From UBA8958 sp964571695 (GTDB lineage: Bacteria; Desulfobacterota; Syntrophia; Syntrophales; UBA8958): a stretch of 64,000 bases of DNA. The notes below the pieces were generated by a model. It had not been told where the DNA came from, did not search any database, and worked only from the letters and a program-made list of their open reading frames with translations. The stretch covers positions 1 through 64,000 of the forward strand of contig CAZNDG010000003.1 of the NCBI GenBank assembly GCA_964571695.1. Reading direction: 5' to 3'. The position numbers and the translations under genes were made by a program. How positions within the stretch are numbered: the first letter of the stretch is position 1; each line of letters starts with the position of its first letter. Shown piece by piece: positions 9,040 through 19,100 of this stretch.

Positions 9040-11976
9040 ATGTTTGATCAAGGAACAATGAACGGATCGGGGAAGAAAATCATTTTCCGGTGGAGACGTT
9101 ACTGGGGCGGGCGGGGCTTCTTCTTGTGCCTTGCATATGCCTTGGCGCTGGTGATTTGTGCCTTGCCGATTTCCGTGGGAGCGGTGGAGGCCGCCCCTTC
9201 CTGGACAGGTACCTGGGATACGGTTTGGGAATCAGGGACCGCCCGGATGGTCCTGGTCCAGGCGGGAAACCAGGTGACGGGGAGTTATGATTATAACGGA
9301 GGGACGATTTCCGGGACGGCGTCGGGAAACAGTTTGACCGGCACCTGGACGGAAAGCAATAACAGCGGTTCTTTTGAGTTCGTTGTTGCCGCCGACGGCC
9401 GTTCTTTTTCGGGGACATGGGACGGGACGGAGTTCTGGTCCGGGATCCGCACCACCCATTTCGCATCTCCCGAGCCAACGCCGGCCTGGGCGGATTATCT
9501 CGGTCGTTTCCGCATCGACGGCGTTGACGCCCAGCCCGGGGACGAGATCGCCTTTTTCGATCCCCAGGGGGTATTGTGCGGCCGGTTTACCGTGGAGCAG
9601 GCGGGACAATACGGAATCGTCCGGGTGTATGGCGATGATCAGGGGACGGCGGCCGTCGATGAGGGCGCCGTGGCGGGCGATATCCTGACGGTGAAGATCT
9701 GGGATGCCCGGCGTATGAGGGAAATCACCGGCGCGGACGTCAGTCTGCACGCAGGATTGCCTCCGGTGGGTTCGTCCTTCCTGCCGGCGGTCCTGCCGCC
9801 GGTCTGGCAGGACCGGCAGGGTTATGCCCTGAATGTCGATACCGCCGCCCATTTTGCCGCCCCGATGGCGACCCCCTATGCGGCCAACTATCTGGGACAG
9901 CTTCTTATTGACGGTTACCCGGCGGACATTGGCGACGAGGTGGCGGTATTCGATGCCGGTGGCATCCTTTGCGGCCATACCCGGATCACGACCCCCGGCC
10001 AGTATGGGATCGTCCAGATCTACGGCGATGACCCGGCCACCGCCGCCGTAATTGAAGGGGCCACGGAAGACGGGGTGCTGACCTTCAAGGTCTGGTCGAA
10101 GAAAACCGGCAAGGAGTACCCGGGGGACAAGCTCCGCCTTGTTCCCGGAACCGCTGCCGGCTCTTTCCTTCCTTCCCTGGCGCCGCCGATTTGGCGGGTT
10201 GATGCCGGCTATGTATTGAATATCGAAGCCTGGGAGCAAATTGTCCCGCCGCCGGTGGCGACCGTGGACGGTGCTCCGGCCTCACCGACCAAGCAGACGG
10301 ATGCCTCTTTGACCGTAGGCGGCGCGGGTGTTGTTGCCTATAAATACAAACTGGATGGCGGCGTCTATTCCGGGGAGGTGCCGGTGGCCGAACCCATCGT
10401 CCTTAGCGGTCTGACGGAGGGCGGACACACGGTTTATGTCCTGGGTAAGAACACTTACGGGGATTGGCAGGCGGAGGCCGCGGCGACGGCGGCGTCCTGG
10501 CTGGTGGATACCCAGGCCCCGCAGTTGACCGTTGCGGAGCCGCCGGAGGGATACAAGACCCATCTGCTCGCCGTGACTCTCAGCGGTCAGGTTCAGGATA
10601 TCACCGCCGTAACGGTTTCCGTCACCCTGGAAGGCGCGGTATATTCCCCCGCTGTGACGGGTGGCGCTTTCTCTCAGGTCCTTTCCTTTCCCGCCCGGAA
10701 CCGGGACTATGTGATCGAGGTGCGGGCCGTGGACGCCCTGGGCCAGACGACGAGTCTCCAGAGGACGGTTACGATAACCAACACCCCCCCCGTTCTGGAA
10801 CATGCCACGGTGGGCGCCCCGGCGGGCACGGCGGTGGCGGGGACCCTGACGGCGACGGATGCCGACGCCGATCCCCTGACGATCCGCGAGGGCCCGCCCC
10901 TGTGGTATTTCTACATCTGCAGTACCATGTATCCCTGGTCCACTTATGGTTATATCCCCCTCACCGGAGAAGAGATGCTCGCGGTAATCACCGGCGGTCA
11001 CAAGGGGATGCTGGTCCTGGACCAGGCGACCGGCCGGTATCTCTATACCCCCCGGCCCGGCGCCACGGGGGAGGACATCTTCGTCTTCCGGGCGAACGAC
11101 GCCACGGAGGATTCCGCTTTCGCCTACCTGAAGATCGACATCGGCGCCGTGGCAAGCGACGGGCAGGAGGAGGGTCCGACGGCGACGCCCCTGGCCGCCC
11201 TGCCCGGTGATGTGAGCGGTGACGGCAAAGTGGACCTCGCCGACGCGATCCTTTCCCTCCAGACAGCGGCGGGCGGGGCGATGGCGGTCAACGTTACCGG
11301 GGACGTCAACGGCGATCAGCGCATCGGCCTGGCGGAGGCCCTCTATGCCTTGCAGTATGTCTCCGGACTCCGAGGCCCCGGTGCCGCCGCATATGCCGTC
11401 GCCGATTATTTCCCCGTCCAGGTGGGGGACTGGCGGGATTTCCGTGACGATGTGACGGGAATCGTTTACCGGACCCTCGTTTCGGAGCCCAAGACCATCG
11501 GCGGGGCGAGCACCTTTGTCTTTTCCTACGCCAGTGGTTCTCGTGAATACTACACCGCCGACGCCACCGGGTTAAAGCTCCACGGTGTCTATGAACCAGC
11601 GGGGTCGCTCCCGGGAGAATACCTCTTCGACGCGCCGCTCCTGCTCGTGAAGGGGAGCGCCAAGATCGGCGATCGCCATGTCTCCTCAACCTATTATCAC
11701 TTTTCGCTTTACGGGGTGGTCAACGACGTCCTGGTTACGACCGCCACGACACTGGTGGGCCTCCAGGACGTGACCACCCAGAACGGCGTCGTCAAGGATT
11801 GCCTCCTCGTCTCCCTGGAGAGGACGGAAACCCTGGCGGGACAGACCCAGCCCATCGTTTCGGCAACGACCCTCTACTGGTTTGCCAAGGATATCGGGTG
11901 CGTAAGGCAGGTGGACCAGTCCCGGTCCGTAACGATCTCGGCGGCCTCCGTCCAGGGCGCCTACCGGTCTTTTTGA
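9040..11976 (+). CDS. Large secreted modular protein: glycine-rich domain, two GQYG domains, Ig/cadherin-like domains, dockerin-like repeat
   Basis: A 978-residue exported protein. Starts at ATG 9040 and ATG 9058 are both possible; the hydrophobic signal segment is at about residues 26-50. Order of parts: a glycine-rich beta domain (residues 53-145; G-W...VTGSYDY...SGT...GTW), GQYG domain 1 (about 150-265), GQYG domain 2 (270-395), Ig-like regions (about 400-580), a cadherin-like stretch (NTPPVLEHATV to about 705), a dockerin-like pair at 725-785 (GDVSGDGKVDLADAILSLQ; GDVNGDQRIGLAEALYALQ), and a C-terminal domain of about 190 residues that I do not recognise. The dockerin-like pair is internal here, whereas it is terminal in the neighbours. 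A surface or extracellular-matrix role is likely but unproven. Confidence 0.75.
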   Translation: MFDQGTMNGSGKKIIFRWRRYWGGRGFFLCLAYALALVICALPISVGAVEAAPSWTGTWDTVWESGTARMVLVQAGNQVTGSYDYNGGTISGTASGNSLTGTWTESNNSGSFEFVVAADGRSFSGTWDGTEFWSGIRTTHFASPEPTPAWADYLGRFRIDGVDAQPGDEIAFFDPQGVLCGRFTVEQAGQYGIVRVYGDDQGTAAVDEGAVAGDILTVKIWDARRMREITGADVSLHAGLPPVGSSFLPAVLPPVWQDRQGYALNVDTAAHFAAPMATPYAANYLGQLLIDGYPADIGDEVAVFDAGGILCGHTRITTPGQYGIVQIYGDDPATAAVIEGATEDGVLTFKVWSKKTGKEYPGDKLRLVPGTAAGSFLPSLAPPIWRVDAGYVLNIEAWEQIVPPPVATVDGAPASPTKQTDASLTVGGAGVVAYKYKLDGGVYSGEVPVAEPIVLSGLTEGGHTVYVLGKNTYGDWQAEAAATAASWLVDTQAPQLTVAEPPEGYKTHLLAVTLSGQVQDITAVTVSVTLEGAVYSPAVTGGAFSQVLSFPARNRDYVIEVRAVDALGQTTSLQRTVTITNTPPVLEHATVGAPAGTAVAGTLTATDADADPLTIREGPPLWYFYICSTMYPWSTYGYIPLTGEEMLAVITGGHKGMLVLDQATGRYLYTPRPGATGEDIFVFRANDATEDSAFAYLKIDIGAVASDGQEEGPTATPLAALPGDVSGDGKVDLADAILSLQTAAGGAMAVNVTGDVNGDQRIGLAEALYALQYVSGLRGPGAAAYAVADYFPVQVGDWRDFRDDVTGIVYRTLVSEPKTIGGASTFVFSYASGSREYYTADATGLKLHGVYEPAGSLPGEYLFDAPLLLVKGSAKIGDRHVSSTYYHFSLYGVVNDVLVTTATTLVGLQDVTTQNGVVKDCLLVSLERTETLAGQTQPIVSATTLYWFAKDIGCVRQVDQSRSVTISAASVQGAYRSF

Positions 11977-12123
11977 ACCGGTCGCAGGATGCCGCAAAGG
12001 TTCCCGTGGACCTGGTCGCCCGGGAGATCCGGCGAACGAACCAATTGTGCGCTAAAAGGGATATGATCAATAAATGACGCGGAATTTCAGATATATAAAA
12101 TCTCCTTCACGGGAAAACGCGGA

Positions 12124-13731
12124 ATGATGTTTTCCCGTTTTCCTTCCTTGCGAAAATATAGTGGTTGGTTCCGGGGCCCTTTGCTCGTGTCACTGCTGTT
12201 CCTTCTTGGGCTATCGGCCTCTCCCGTTGCCGCCGCGGATCTGATCCTGAGCGGCAGTGATGTCATGATCATCGAAAACGTTACCCATATCCAGACAGGG
12301 AACATCATCGTCCGGGACAGTGCCCGCCTCACCATCCGCAATACCACCCTGATAATGAATATCAGTTATCACGAGGAGTTCGACATCATTGTCGAAGGCG
12401 GCGCCACGCTGGAGATCATCGACTCCACGGTGACCACGGCCCTTCCCAATGAGATTCAGCGGATTATAATGCGCGGACCCTCCCGGCTCGTCTTTCAGGG
12501 ATCGAACCTGACGGCGGGCATGGCGTATCTCTCTTTCGGCGCCGAGGGGGGAGGTCTCTTTTCCGGTACGGCGACCCTGACCAATTCCCGGCTCCAAAAC
12601 ATCAGCCTCCTGTTTGCCTCCGAAAGCCCCTGTACGGTCAATGTGTCCGATTCTTTTTGCAATTCTCTTACCTTGCGCTTCAACAACAACTTTCAGGGAG
12701 AGTTCTCTCATCTGAAACCTGGCCTGTTTTCCTCCTGGAGTTACAGGGATAACGGCTACAATATATCTTTTGAAAACGTGGAGATATATTCCCTCACCGC
12801 GGCCTGCGACGGTCCTTCCCAAATCCTGATGCGGAACTGCGAGTTTCACCAGTTCGCCCCAACCCAGCCTTCCGCGTCCATCCGCATGACTGCCGTGGAC
12901 TCCCGGATCAGGCAGATTCCCCTGCACGGTCTGGTCAATATCAAGGCCTCGTTCCAGGGTTTGAAGAACGGTCATTACGACGAATGGCGTTTGAGTGATC
13001 ATGCCGCCGTAACTTCCGGGGAGTTGCCGGTCATCGAGCTGAGAAATACCGATGTCCTGGATTGGTGGGGGGTCGCGGTTTTCGGCGGTTCGGAGATAAG
13101 CATCGACGATTCCACTCTGGAATTTCGCGTCTATGGCAACGGCTCTTATGCAAAGCTCAGCAACTCTTTGATAAAATACCGGTTTATGCTTTATGGGGCC
13201 ACGAACAGCATCGTGGAATTCGAAAATGCGGTCGTTGAAAACATCGATGTCTATGTGCCGCCCGTTACAGCAACGATCAGGGGAACCATGACCTTTGCCG
13301 CCGGCGCCCAGGTGACCGGTTGGTATGGCCCGGCAACCATCAAGAGGACCTTCCCCGTGCAGGGGGATGTGGCCGATGCCGGACTGACCCTGTATAACGG
13401 GCAGGGGGCGGCGGTGTGGTCCGGCCGGACGGATCGGCAGGGCAAGGCTGCCTTCGACGTCGATTTCACGGACGACAACCACCGGGAAGACTGGAATCTC
13501 GCGGTAATCAACAACGGGCAAACCGTAAACAAGACGATCAACCTCCTGATCGCGACGCCCATTGTCCTTGCCGGGACATATACGGTGGCGGATGTGGTGA
13601 TGATTCTACGAATATTGTCCGGCATTTCTCCATCTTTGCCGCCGTCTGGCCTTGCCGATATCGATGGAGACGGCCGGATCGGCCTGCCGGAGGCGGTCTT
13701 CATCCTCCAGAAAACGGCGGATATACGCTGA
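12124..13731 (+). CDS. Secreted beta-helix-like repeat protein with degenerate dockerin-like tail
   Basis: A 535-residue exported protein with a signal peptide ending near SPVAAA. Residues 40-390 consist of short repeats built on alternating hydrophobic and Asn/Ser/Thr residues (for example NIIVRDSARLTIRNTTL, then VEGGATLEIIDSTVT), the look of a right-handed parallel beta-helix. A small carboxypeptidase-regulatory-like segment (about 400-465; GLTLYNGQGAAVWSGRTD) follows. The last 60 residues align with the dockerin-like tails upstream, but the first loop (TYTVADVVMILRIL) has lost its Asp/Asn ligands, while the second (DIDGDGRIGLPEAVFILQ) is intact. It is the last gene of the run and lies 147 bases after the previous one. 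Pectate-lyase-type catalytic residues were not recognised. Confidence 0.7.
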   Translation: MMFSRFPSLRKYSGWFRGPLLVSLLFLLGLSASPVAAADLILSGSDVMIIENVTHIQTGNIIVRDSARLTIRNTTLIMNISYHEEFDIIVEGGATLEIIDSTVTTALPNEIQRIIMRGPSRLVFQGSNLTAGMAYLSFGAEGGGLFSGTATLTNSRLQNISLLFASESPCTVNVSDSFCNSLTLRFNNNFQGEFSHLKPGLFSSWSYRDNGYNISFENVEIYSLTAACDGPSQILMRNCEFHQFAPTQPSASIRMTAVDSRIRQIPLHGLVNIKASFQGLKNGHYDEWRLSDHAAVTSGELPVIELRNTDVLDWWGVAVFGGSEISIDDSTLEFRVYGNGSYAKLSNSLIKYRFMLYGATNSIVEFENAVVENIDVYVPPVTATIRGTMTFAAGAQVTGWYGPATIKRTFPVQGDVADAGLTLYNGQGAAVWSGRTDRQGKAAFDVDFTDDNHREDWNLAVINNGQTVNKTINLLIATPIVLAGTYTVADVVMILRILSGISPSLPPSGLADIDGDGRIGLPEAVFILQKTADIR

Positions 13732-14055
13732 TGATTTGAGCATTTCTCCGATCTTAATGCCTATAGAAAAAGAGGAAGGGATCTTTCCATCGGAAAACCT
13801 GGGGCGGATGCACGGCAAGAGGGTCGGCGGCGTCCCTTGTTGAGTGAATCGGCTTGTCGATTGGGTGCATCGCTCGTCAGGTCGGCAATCCCCGCCTCCG
13901 TAGGGACAAATTTGAAGCGCTTTTCGGGCAGGCCTCTCCGGCACGCCTCTTTTTGAGCTTTCTTTTACTCCGCTGATTCTCCGAATTCGAAGCGTCATGC
14001 CGAGATGCAATCGTCCCAGGAGGATTGATGGTCCCCATGATGAGGAATGAAGGGG
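13732..14055. other. Convergent intergenic region, nothing clear
   Basis: This 324-base gap separates two convergent genes. I see no convincing open frame, terminator with a T-run, or repeat. GTCCCT and AGGGAC blocks about 60 bases apart could pair, but the interior does not match a structure I know. Confidence 0.3.
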
Positions 14056-16116
14056 TTAGTCTCGCGTTCCCGATGTGGTCTGGAGGATATAGATCACCTC
14101 CGGGGCGCCGATCTTCTGATCGCCGTTGACGTCGGCGGCGAGATTCGGTGTAGCGCCCGACGGTGGCTGCAGGGCGAGGATCTGCAAGGTGAGGATGGCG
14201 TCGGCCAGATCGACGAGGCCGTTCCCGTCGATGTCGCCTCTGAGGATATTGATTCCGCTGAGATCGATGCCCAGGACCCCGGCGATGGTGGCGGTGGAGT
14301 CATCCGCGTTGGGGCAGGAGACCTTGAGGACGTAAGCCTCGTGATCACCCGCCGTGTAAGGGTACTGACTGCCGCCGCTCTTCAGTGAGGCGGCGAGGGT
14401 GTAGCTGCCCCGGGCCATCGTCCCCGTGAGGGCGACATTGCTCCAGGCCAAAACCGGGGTGTCGCCGCTGTCGAGCACGGCGGCGTAGAAGGCCTGGTTG
14501 CTGTAGCCCCGGTCGCCGGAGATCGTGCAGGCGCCGTCCAAGACCACGGGGTGGCGGTAAACGTCCGCCTGGGCCTTGAACTGGCCGGCGACTTCGTAAC
14601 TCTTGCCGAACCCCACCGATTTATCCAGTACCAGCGCCACAAATGATTTTTCCGCCTTCCGGTCGTTGGCGGCGGCGGTGACGGTGATTTTGCTGGCGGT
14701 GCCGCCGGAACCGGAGGGGGCGGCCAGGCTCAAAATATGGCCCGTGAACTGGGGCTGAACGGCCAGGCCGTTGGTGGTTTTGGCCTGGAGCGCCACGGGA
14801 TCACCGTTTTCGTCCCGGGCATCCACAAAGAGCTGCGCCGCCGGCTGGACGGTATTGTTCAGGATCAGGTCGGTGAAGGCGGTGTTGATGACCGGCGGGA
14901 CGTCGGCACCGCCGCCGGAAGCCCATTCGCAGTCGCTCCCGGTACAGGGCTTGAGGGGGAAATAGATTGTGAGATCACCGGGATTGACGGTGAAGGAGAG
15001 GCCACCGGCCTGGATGGTCTGATCGAGATAGTAGAAGTCGTCACTGTACCCGCCCCAGCCCATGTTGAGGTGAAAACGGTGTCCGGTGCCGTCGGAGGCG
15101 TAGCCGTCGGCCACCACCATGTGACCGGGAAGACTAAGCAAAACCGGCCGCTCGGCGTCTATTTCCCCCTTGAGACCGGTGAAGAAGGACGCCGCATTGG
15201 CGTTGGTCAGGTTCTGGATCTGGTTGGAATAGCCGAAATTCTGGATCACCGCCGTGGTATGGAGATAGGCGGAGGAACCGCTGAGGCCGTAGGCGGTGTG
15301 ATTGGCGATCCCCAGGTCGCTGATCAGGCTGGCCACCTGGTCGGCCTGCCAGGCCGGGGTGGCGGCATCGACGGCTTCCGGCATCTGGTCCCATTGGTAG
15401 TTTTTGAACAGAACGGCCTTCAGGGGCTGACCGTTCCAGGTGTAGGAGGCGACACCCTTGGCTGCGGCCGGATAGCGGTGGTATCTCAAGACCTGGGCCA
15501 GGGCGGTGTTGACGCAGCCGGTTAGGGCGGCGGCGCCGCTGATGCGGGGAGTGAACTTGTTGAAGGGGTATCCTTGATCCCAGGTGGATTTGATGAGCCA
15601 GGTGTCGGGGGTATAGCTCAGGGGCTGACGCGCCGGTTGGTAATTCAGAAGAAAATCCCATCGGGACTGGGTTTCGCTTGCCGACATTCCCTCCCGGCCG
15701 GCGGCGGTCTGGTCCTGAGTCTGGGCGGCCCGGGCGGCGCCCTCCAACTCCTGCCGGAAATAACGCTGCACCGCCGGCGGCAGATCCTCGAAATTCCTCG
15801 TGAAGGAATAGGCCTTAACGGGAGACAGATTCGCGGCCGGGGCGATGAGGATATACCCCCCGCCGGTAAGCCGGACCAGGGCGCCGCTGGCAATGGCGGG
15901 CAGCCCGGGATTGAGGCTGTTTTCTTCGAGGACTTCGACGGCGGCGACGAGCTTGTCGCTGTTCCGGAAGGCGAGGAAATTGGCGGCGATTTGTTCGTAG
16001 GGGACCGCCGCCAGGGCCGCGGCGCAAAGATGCAGCAACGCGGCAATGATGAAGATAATCTTAACGGCCAGTTTTTTCATGGCCGGGATGTTTTTCTTTC
16101 GGACTTGTGAATTCAT
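14056..16116 (-). CDS. Secreted C10 (streptopain-like) cysteine protease with dockerin-like tail
   Basis: A predicted exported papain-fold protease of peptidase family C10. The start is ATG 16116, directly after the stop of the FecR gene, or ATG 16080, which gives a cleaner signal peptide. Residues 38-135 resemble the Spi inhibitory propeptide (GGGYILIAPAANLSPVKAYS). The catalytic Cys is Cys201 in TGCVNTALAQVLRYH and the catalytic His is His332 in LPGHMVVADGY, followed by the family's NMGWGG signature. Residues 395-610 are beta-rich (Ig-like). The end carries a two-loop dockerin-like module (GDIDGNGLVDLADAILTLQ; ADVNGDQKIGAPEVIYILQ). It is the third gene of the minus-strand set barrel protein, FecR giant, protease, which suggests it processes or accompanies the surface protein. 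The protease call is firm; the target is unknown. Confidence 0.85.
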   Translation of the reverse strand: MNSQVRKKNIPAMKKLAVKIIFIIAALLHLCAAALAAVPYEQIAANFLAFRNSDKLVAAVEVLEENSLNPGLPAIASGALVRLTGGGYILIAPAANLSPVKAYSFTRNFEDLPPAVQRYFRQELEGAARAAQTQDQTAAGREGMSASETQSRWDFLLNYQPARQPLSYTPDTWLIKSTWDQGYPFNKFTPRISGAAALTGCVNTALAQVLRYHRYPAAAKGVASYTWNGQPLKAVLFKNYQWDQMPEAVDAATPAWQADQVASLISDLGIANHTAYGLSGSSAYLHTTAVIQNFGYSNQIQNLTNANAASFFTGLKGEIDAERPVLLSLPGHMVVADGYASDGTGHRFHLNMGWGGYSDDFYYLDQTIQAGGLSFTVNPGDLTIYFPLKPCTGSDCEWASGGGADVPPVINTAFTDLILNNTVQPAAQLFVDARDENGDPVALQAKTTNGLAVQPQFTGHILSLAAPSGSGGTASKITVTAAANDRKAEKSFVALVLDKSVGFGKSYEVAGQFKAQADVYRHPVVLDGACTISGDRGYSNQAFYAAVLDSGDTPVLAWSNVALTGTMARGSYTLAASLKSGGSQYPYTAGDHEAYVLKVSCPNADDSTATIAGVLGIDLSGINILRGDIDGNGLVDLADAILTLQILALQPPSGATPNLAADVNGDQKIGAPEVIYILQTTSGTRD

Positions 16117-16117
16117 T

Positions 16118-19100
16118 CTATTTCACGATCCCCGCCGCCACGCCGTTTATCGTGCCTCCGGTTCCGGATGTCACCTGGTAGCCGCCGGCGGCGGCGCCCG
16201 AGAATTTGACGTTCAGGGTCGTGCCGGGGACGTCCGTCCGGTTCAGGGCGCCCCCGCCGTTCACCGCCGCCCCCCAGTTGCCCGCATTGCCGGCGGGCGC
16301 GGTCCATCGCTGCATGTTGAACGAGGCGGTCATGTCGTTGCCCCCGGTGTTGGCGCGGAGGGTGATCGGGGCGGCGTTCAGGACCGGCGTGTCGATGAAT
16401 GTCCCCGTGACGCTGTTTGTCCCCCAGATGCGGGGAGCCGCCTCGGTCTGGAAGCGGAGGAACTGGACGCCGTTCATCTGGATCGACATGTTGTTCCCGT
16501 TGCCGGCGAAATCGGCCCGGCCGACTTCCGAACAGGGGATGCGGGTGGCCCTTTCCATCGCCGCCCGGTCCGCGGCGTTCATGCTGTTGATGCGGGCAAA
16601 GAATGTGGCGGCATCCATAAACGCCCCCTGTTGGAAAGCCATCCAGGTCCTGGGGTTGGCGGGATCGAAGAGCCCGCGGATCTCACCGCCCATGACGGAG
16701 ATCCGGAGGTTTATCCAGTCCGCCGTGGCGCCGGTGATGATCCCGGAGAAGGAATTCGCCGGGGGATCCACATTGTCGATACGGGCGCTCAGCAGCGCCG
16801 TGTCGCTGCCGCCTTCCGTTGCGGCCGAATATTCCCAGGCCACGGCTTTGCCTGCCCAGGTGGCGGGATCGCCGTCATATTCCCCGCCCGTGGCGGCGCT
16901 CCAGATACCCCAGAGGCCGTCATTCTGCCGGGCGGGATTGATTATGGCGGCGCTGCCCGTAATGGCGCCCAGCCGCAGGTCGATCTCCGGCGCCGCCTCG
17001 CCCCAGGTCAGGGGAGAAAGTCCGGGATCGCTGAATTTTACCAGTTGTCTGGAATTAACGAAAACATTGGCGGCGAAGTTCTGGGGAGTCAGCTCCGGGC
17101 TTATCTTTTGTCCATCCGGGGTCATGACAAAGGCGCTGGTGATAGCGCCGCTTCCCTCCCAGGCACCGGCGCCGGGATAATAATTGCCGGTGAGATCATA
17201 GGACTGGGCATTATCGTCCCAACTGTTCAGGATGCCTATGTTCCTGTCCCTGTCCATATACAGGCCGAAGAGGGTGGCCTGCACCCGGTTGGCCTGGTTC
17301 ACGGCGCCGCCGAGATAGGAGACGTAGGCGCCGCCGATGGGTGCCTCGGAATCGGTGAATGGATTGTCCGTCTTCAAGGGGTTGGAGCTGTAAAGGATGC
17401 CGCCGAAAAGGAACGGTTTGCCTCCGAGGAAACTGGTGTCGTCAACCAGGAGAAATTCCGTCCGGCTGATCCGTCCGGCGGCCCAGAGGTCGTCCTGCCC
17501 GGCGAAGATACCCTGAAGATTGCTGCGGGAGTTGAAGCCGTACATGCCGTAGCCGACCACTTCTCCCTTTGGCGAATAGGCCAGTCCGGTCATGGCCTCG
17601 ATATAGGCTCCCCGATTGTCGAAGGTGATGTCGTTTTGCGTGAAGGAATATACGCTGGGCTGGGCATCAGTCCAGACGGTCTTGATGGTCTGGCTGTAAT
17701 AGGTCATGTTCTCCTCGTTTGGACCGCTGGCGTTGAAAGACGTGCTCACCGCCTCCCGCAGCGAAGGATTGGCGTAGCTGCTCCATCCGTAACGACTGCC
17801 GTCCCGCCGGTCCCGATCGTTATAGCCGAAGGAGTAGAACTCTCCGTTGCCGTAGTCACGGTACCCGGATATCTCGTGATCCAGGACGGCGCTGGTTCCG
17901 TCGATACGGCTGGCAAAGGTTAGGCTCCCGGTCGTTTCCTTCCGCCAGACGCCGCCGGAGACGGCCTGCCAGGTCCCCTCCGTTCCCCCGGCCGCATCGG
18001 GCCGGTACGACCCCACCATCTCTCCGGTGATGGTTCCCGCCTTCGTCAGGGTGAGAAACCGGCCGGAGATGCCGCCGCTTATAAATCCGTTCTGCCAGAG
18101 ACCGTTGTTTATGCCGGCGAACCATACACCGCTGTCCGGATAGGTGACGGGAATCTCCGTGGCGGTCGTATAAGACCCGAAGGAGCCCAGACCGGAAAGA
18201 TTCATGGCCCAGGCGTCGGCCTGGTCCGGATTGCGGTAACGATTCATCACCTCGTGATTCAACTGGAAGATGCCGTAATCGGGAAGCCCCTTGATGTTCA
18301 GGGTCCATCCGGGGGCATCGTAACCGGTCAGGACGCCGGACGTCGATTCGGAGCCCAGAAAATAGCCCTCCCGGGAACCCAACTCCACGGAGGCCCCCAT
18401 ATAACCGCCCTGCAGGTTGACCCAGTTGCCGTTGCTCAGGCGGTTGAGAAGTTTGTCGGGGGTAAAGGGAAGCGCGGCGCCCCGGTAGAATGGCTCTTCC
18501 CGGTAAAGGCGTCCCGTGGCCTCCCACATGCCAAGATCCCCGGAAACGGTGCCGGCGAAAATACCGCCCCGGAGGAAACCCGCCTCGGTGCCCGTGGGAT
18601 TGACATAAAGGCCGTAGATGACACCGTTCAGGTTGTTTACCGAACCGGCCCCGCCTTCCGTGGCGACGGCGCCCATAAGATTCAGATAGTAGGCGTCGCC
18701 ATCCGGGGTGGTCCTCTTCTGCGACGCGGCGTCGTAACTGAGCAGGCGGGCATTGAAAACCGCCGCGCCGGTGTAGTTGCCCATTTGGCCCAAAAAGTAC
18801 AGATCGGCCTGGTTGTCCATCGTGGTATCTTTCAGGCTGGCTGCACCCGCCATGAGGCCGGAGAAATCCGCCGCCCGGACCACGCTGTAAACGTCGTTGG
18901 ACCAGGGCTGGTCGTCCCCGGCGAAGGAGCGGACATAAACATCCGCCGGGGAGGGGTCGAGGGGAGCGGCCGGATGGTATATGGAGCCCGCCGGCAGATT
19001 GCGGGAGACCGGATCGTAGTAAGGGGCGGTGCCGGCGAGATTGGGAACGGGCAAGAGTTTCTTCATCCCGCCGCGGCTCAGCATCCAAACCTTGCCGGCG

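Noticed and set aside
13860..13960. Possible structured RNA in the gap after the beta-helix gene
   Set aside because: Only distant GTCCCT/AGGGAC pairing was found, with no conserved riboswitch core.
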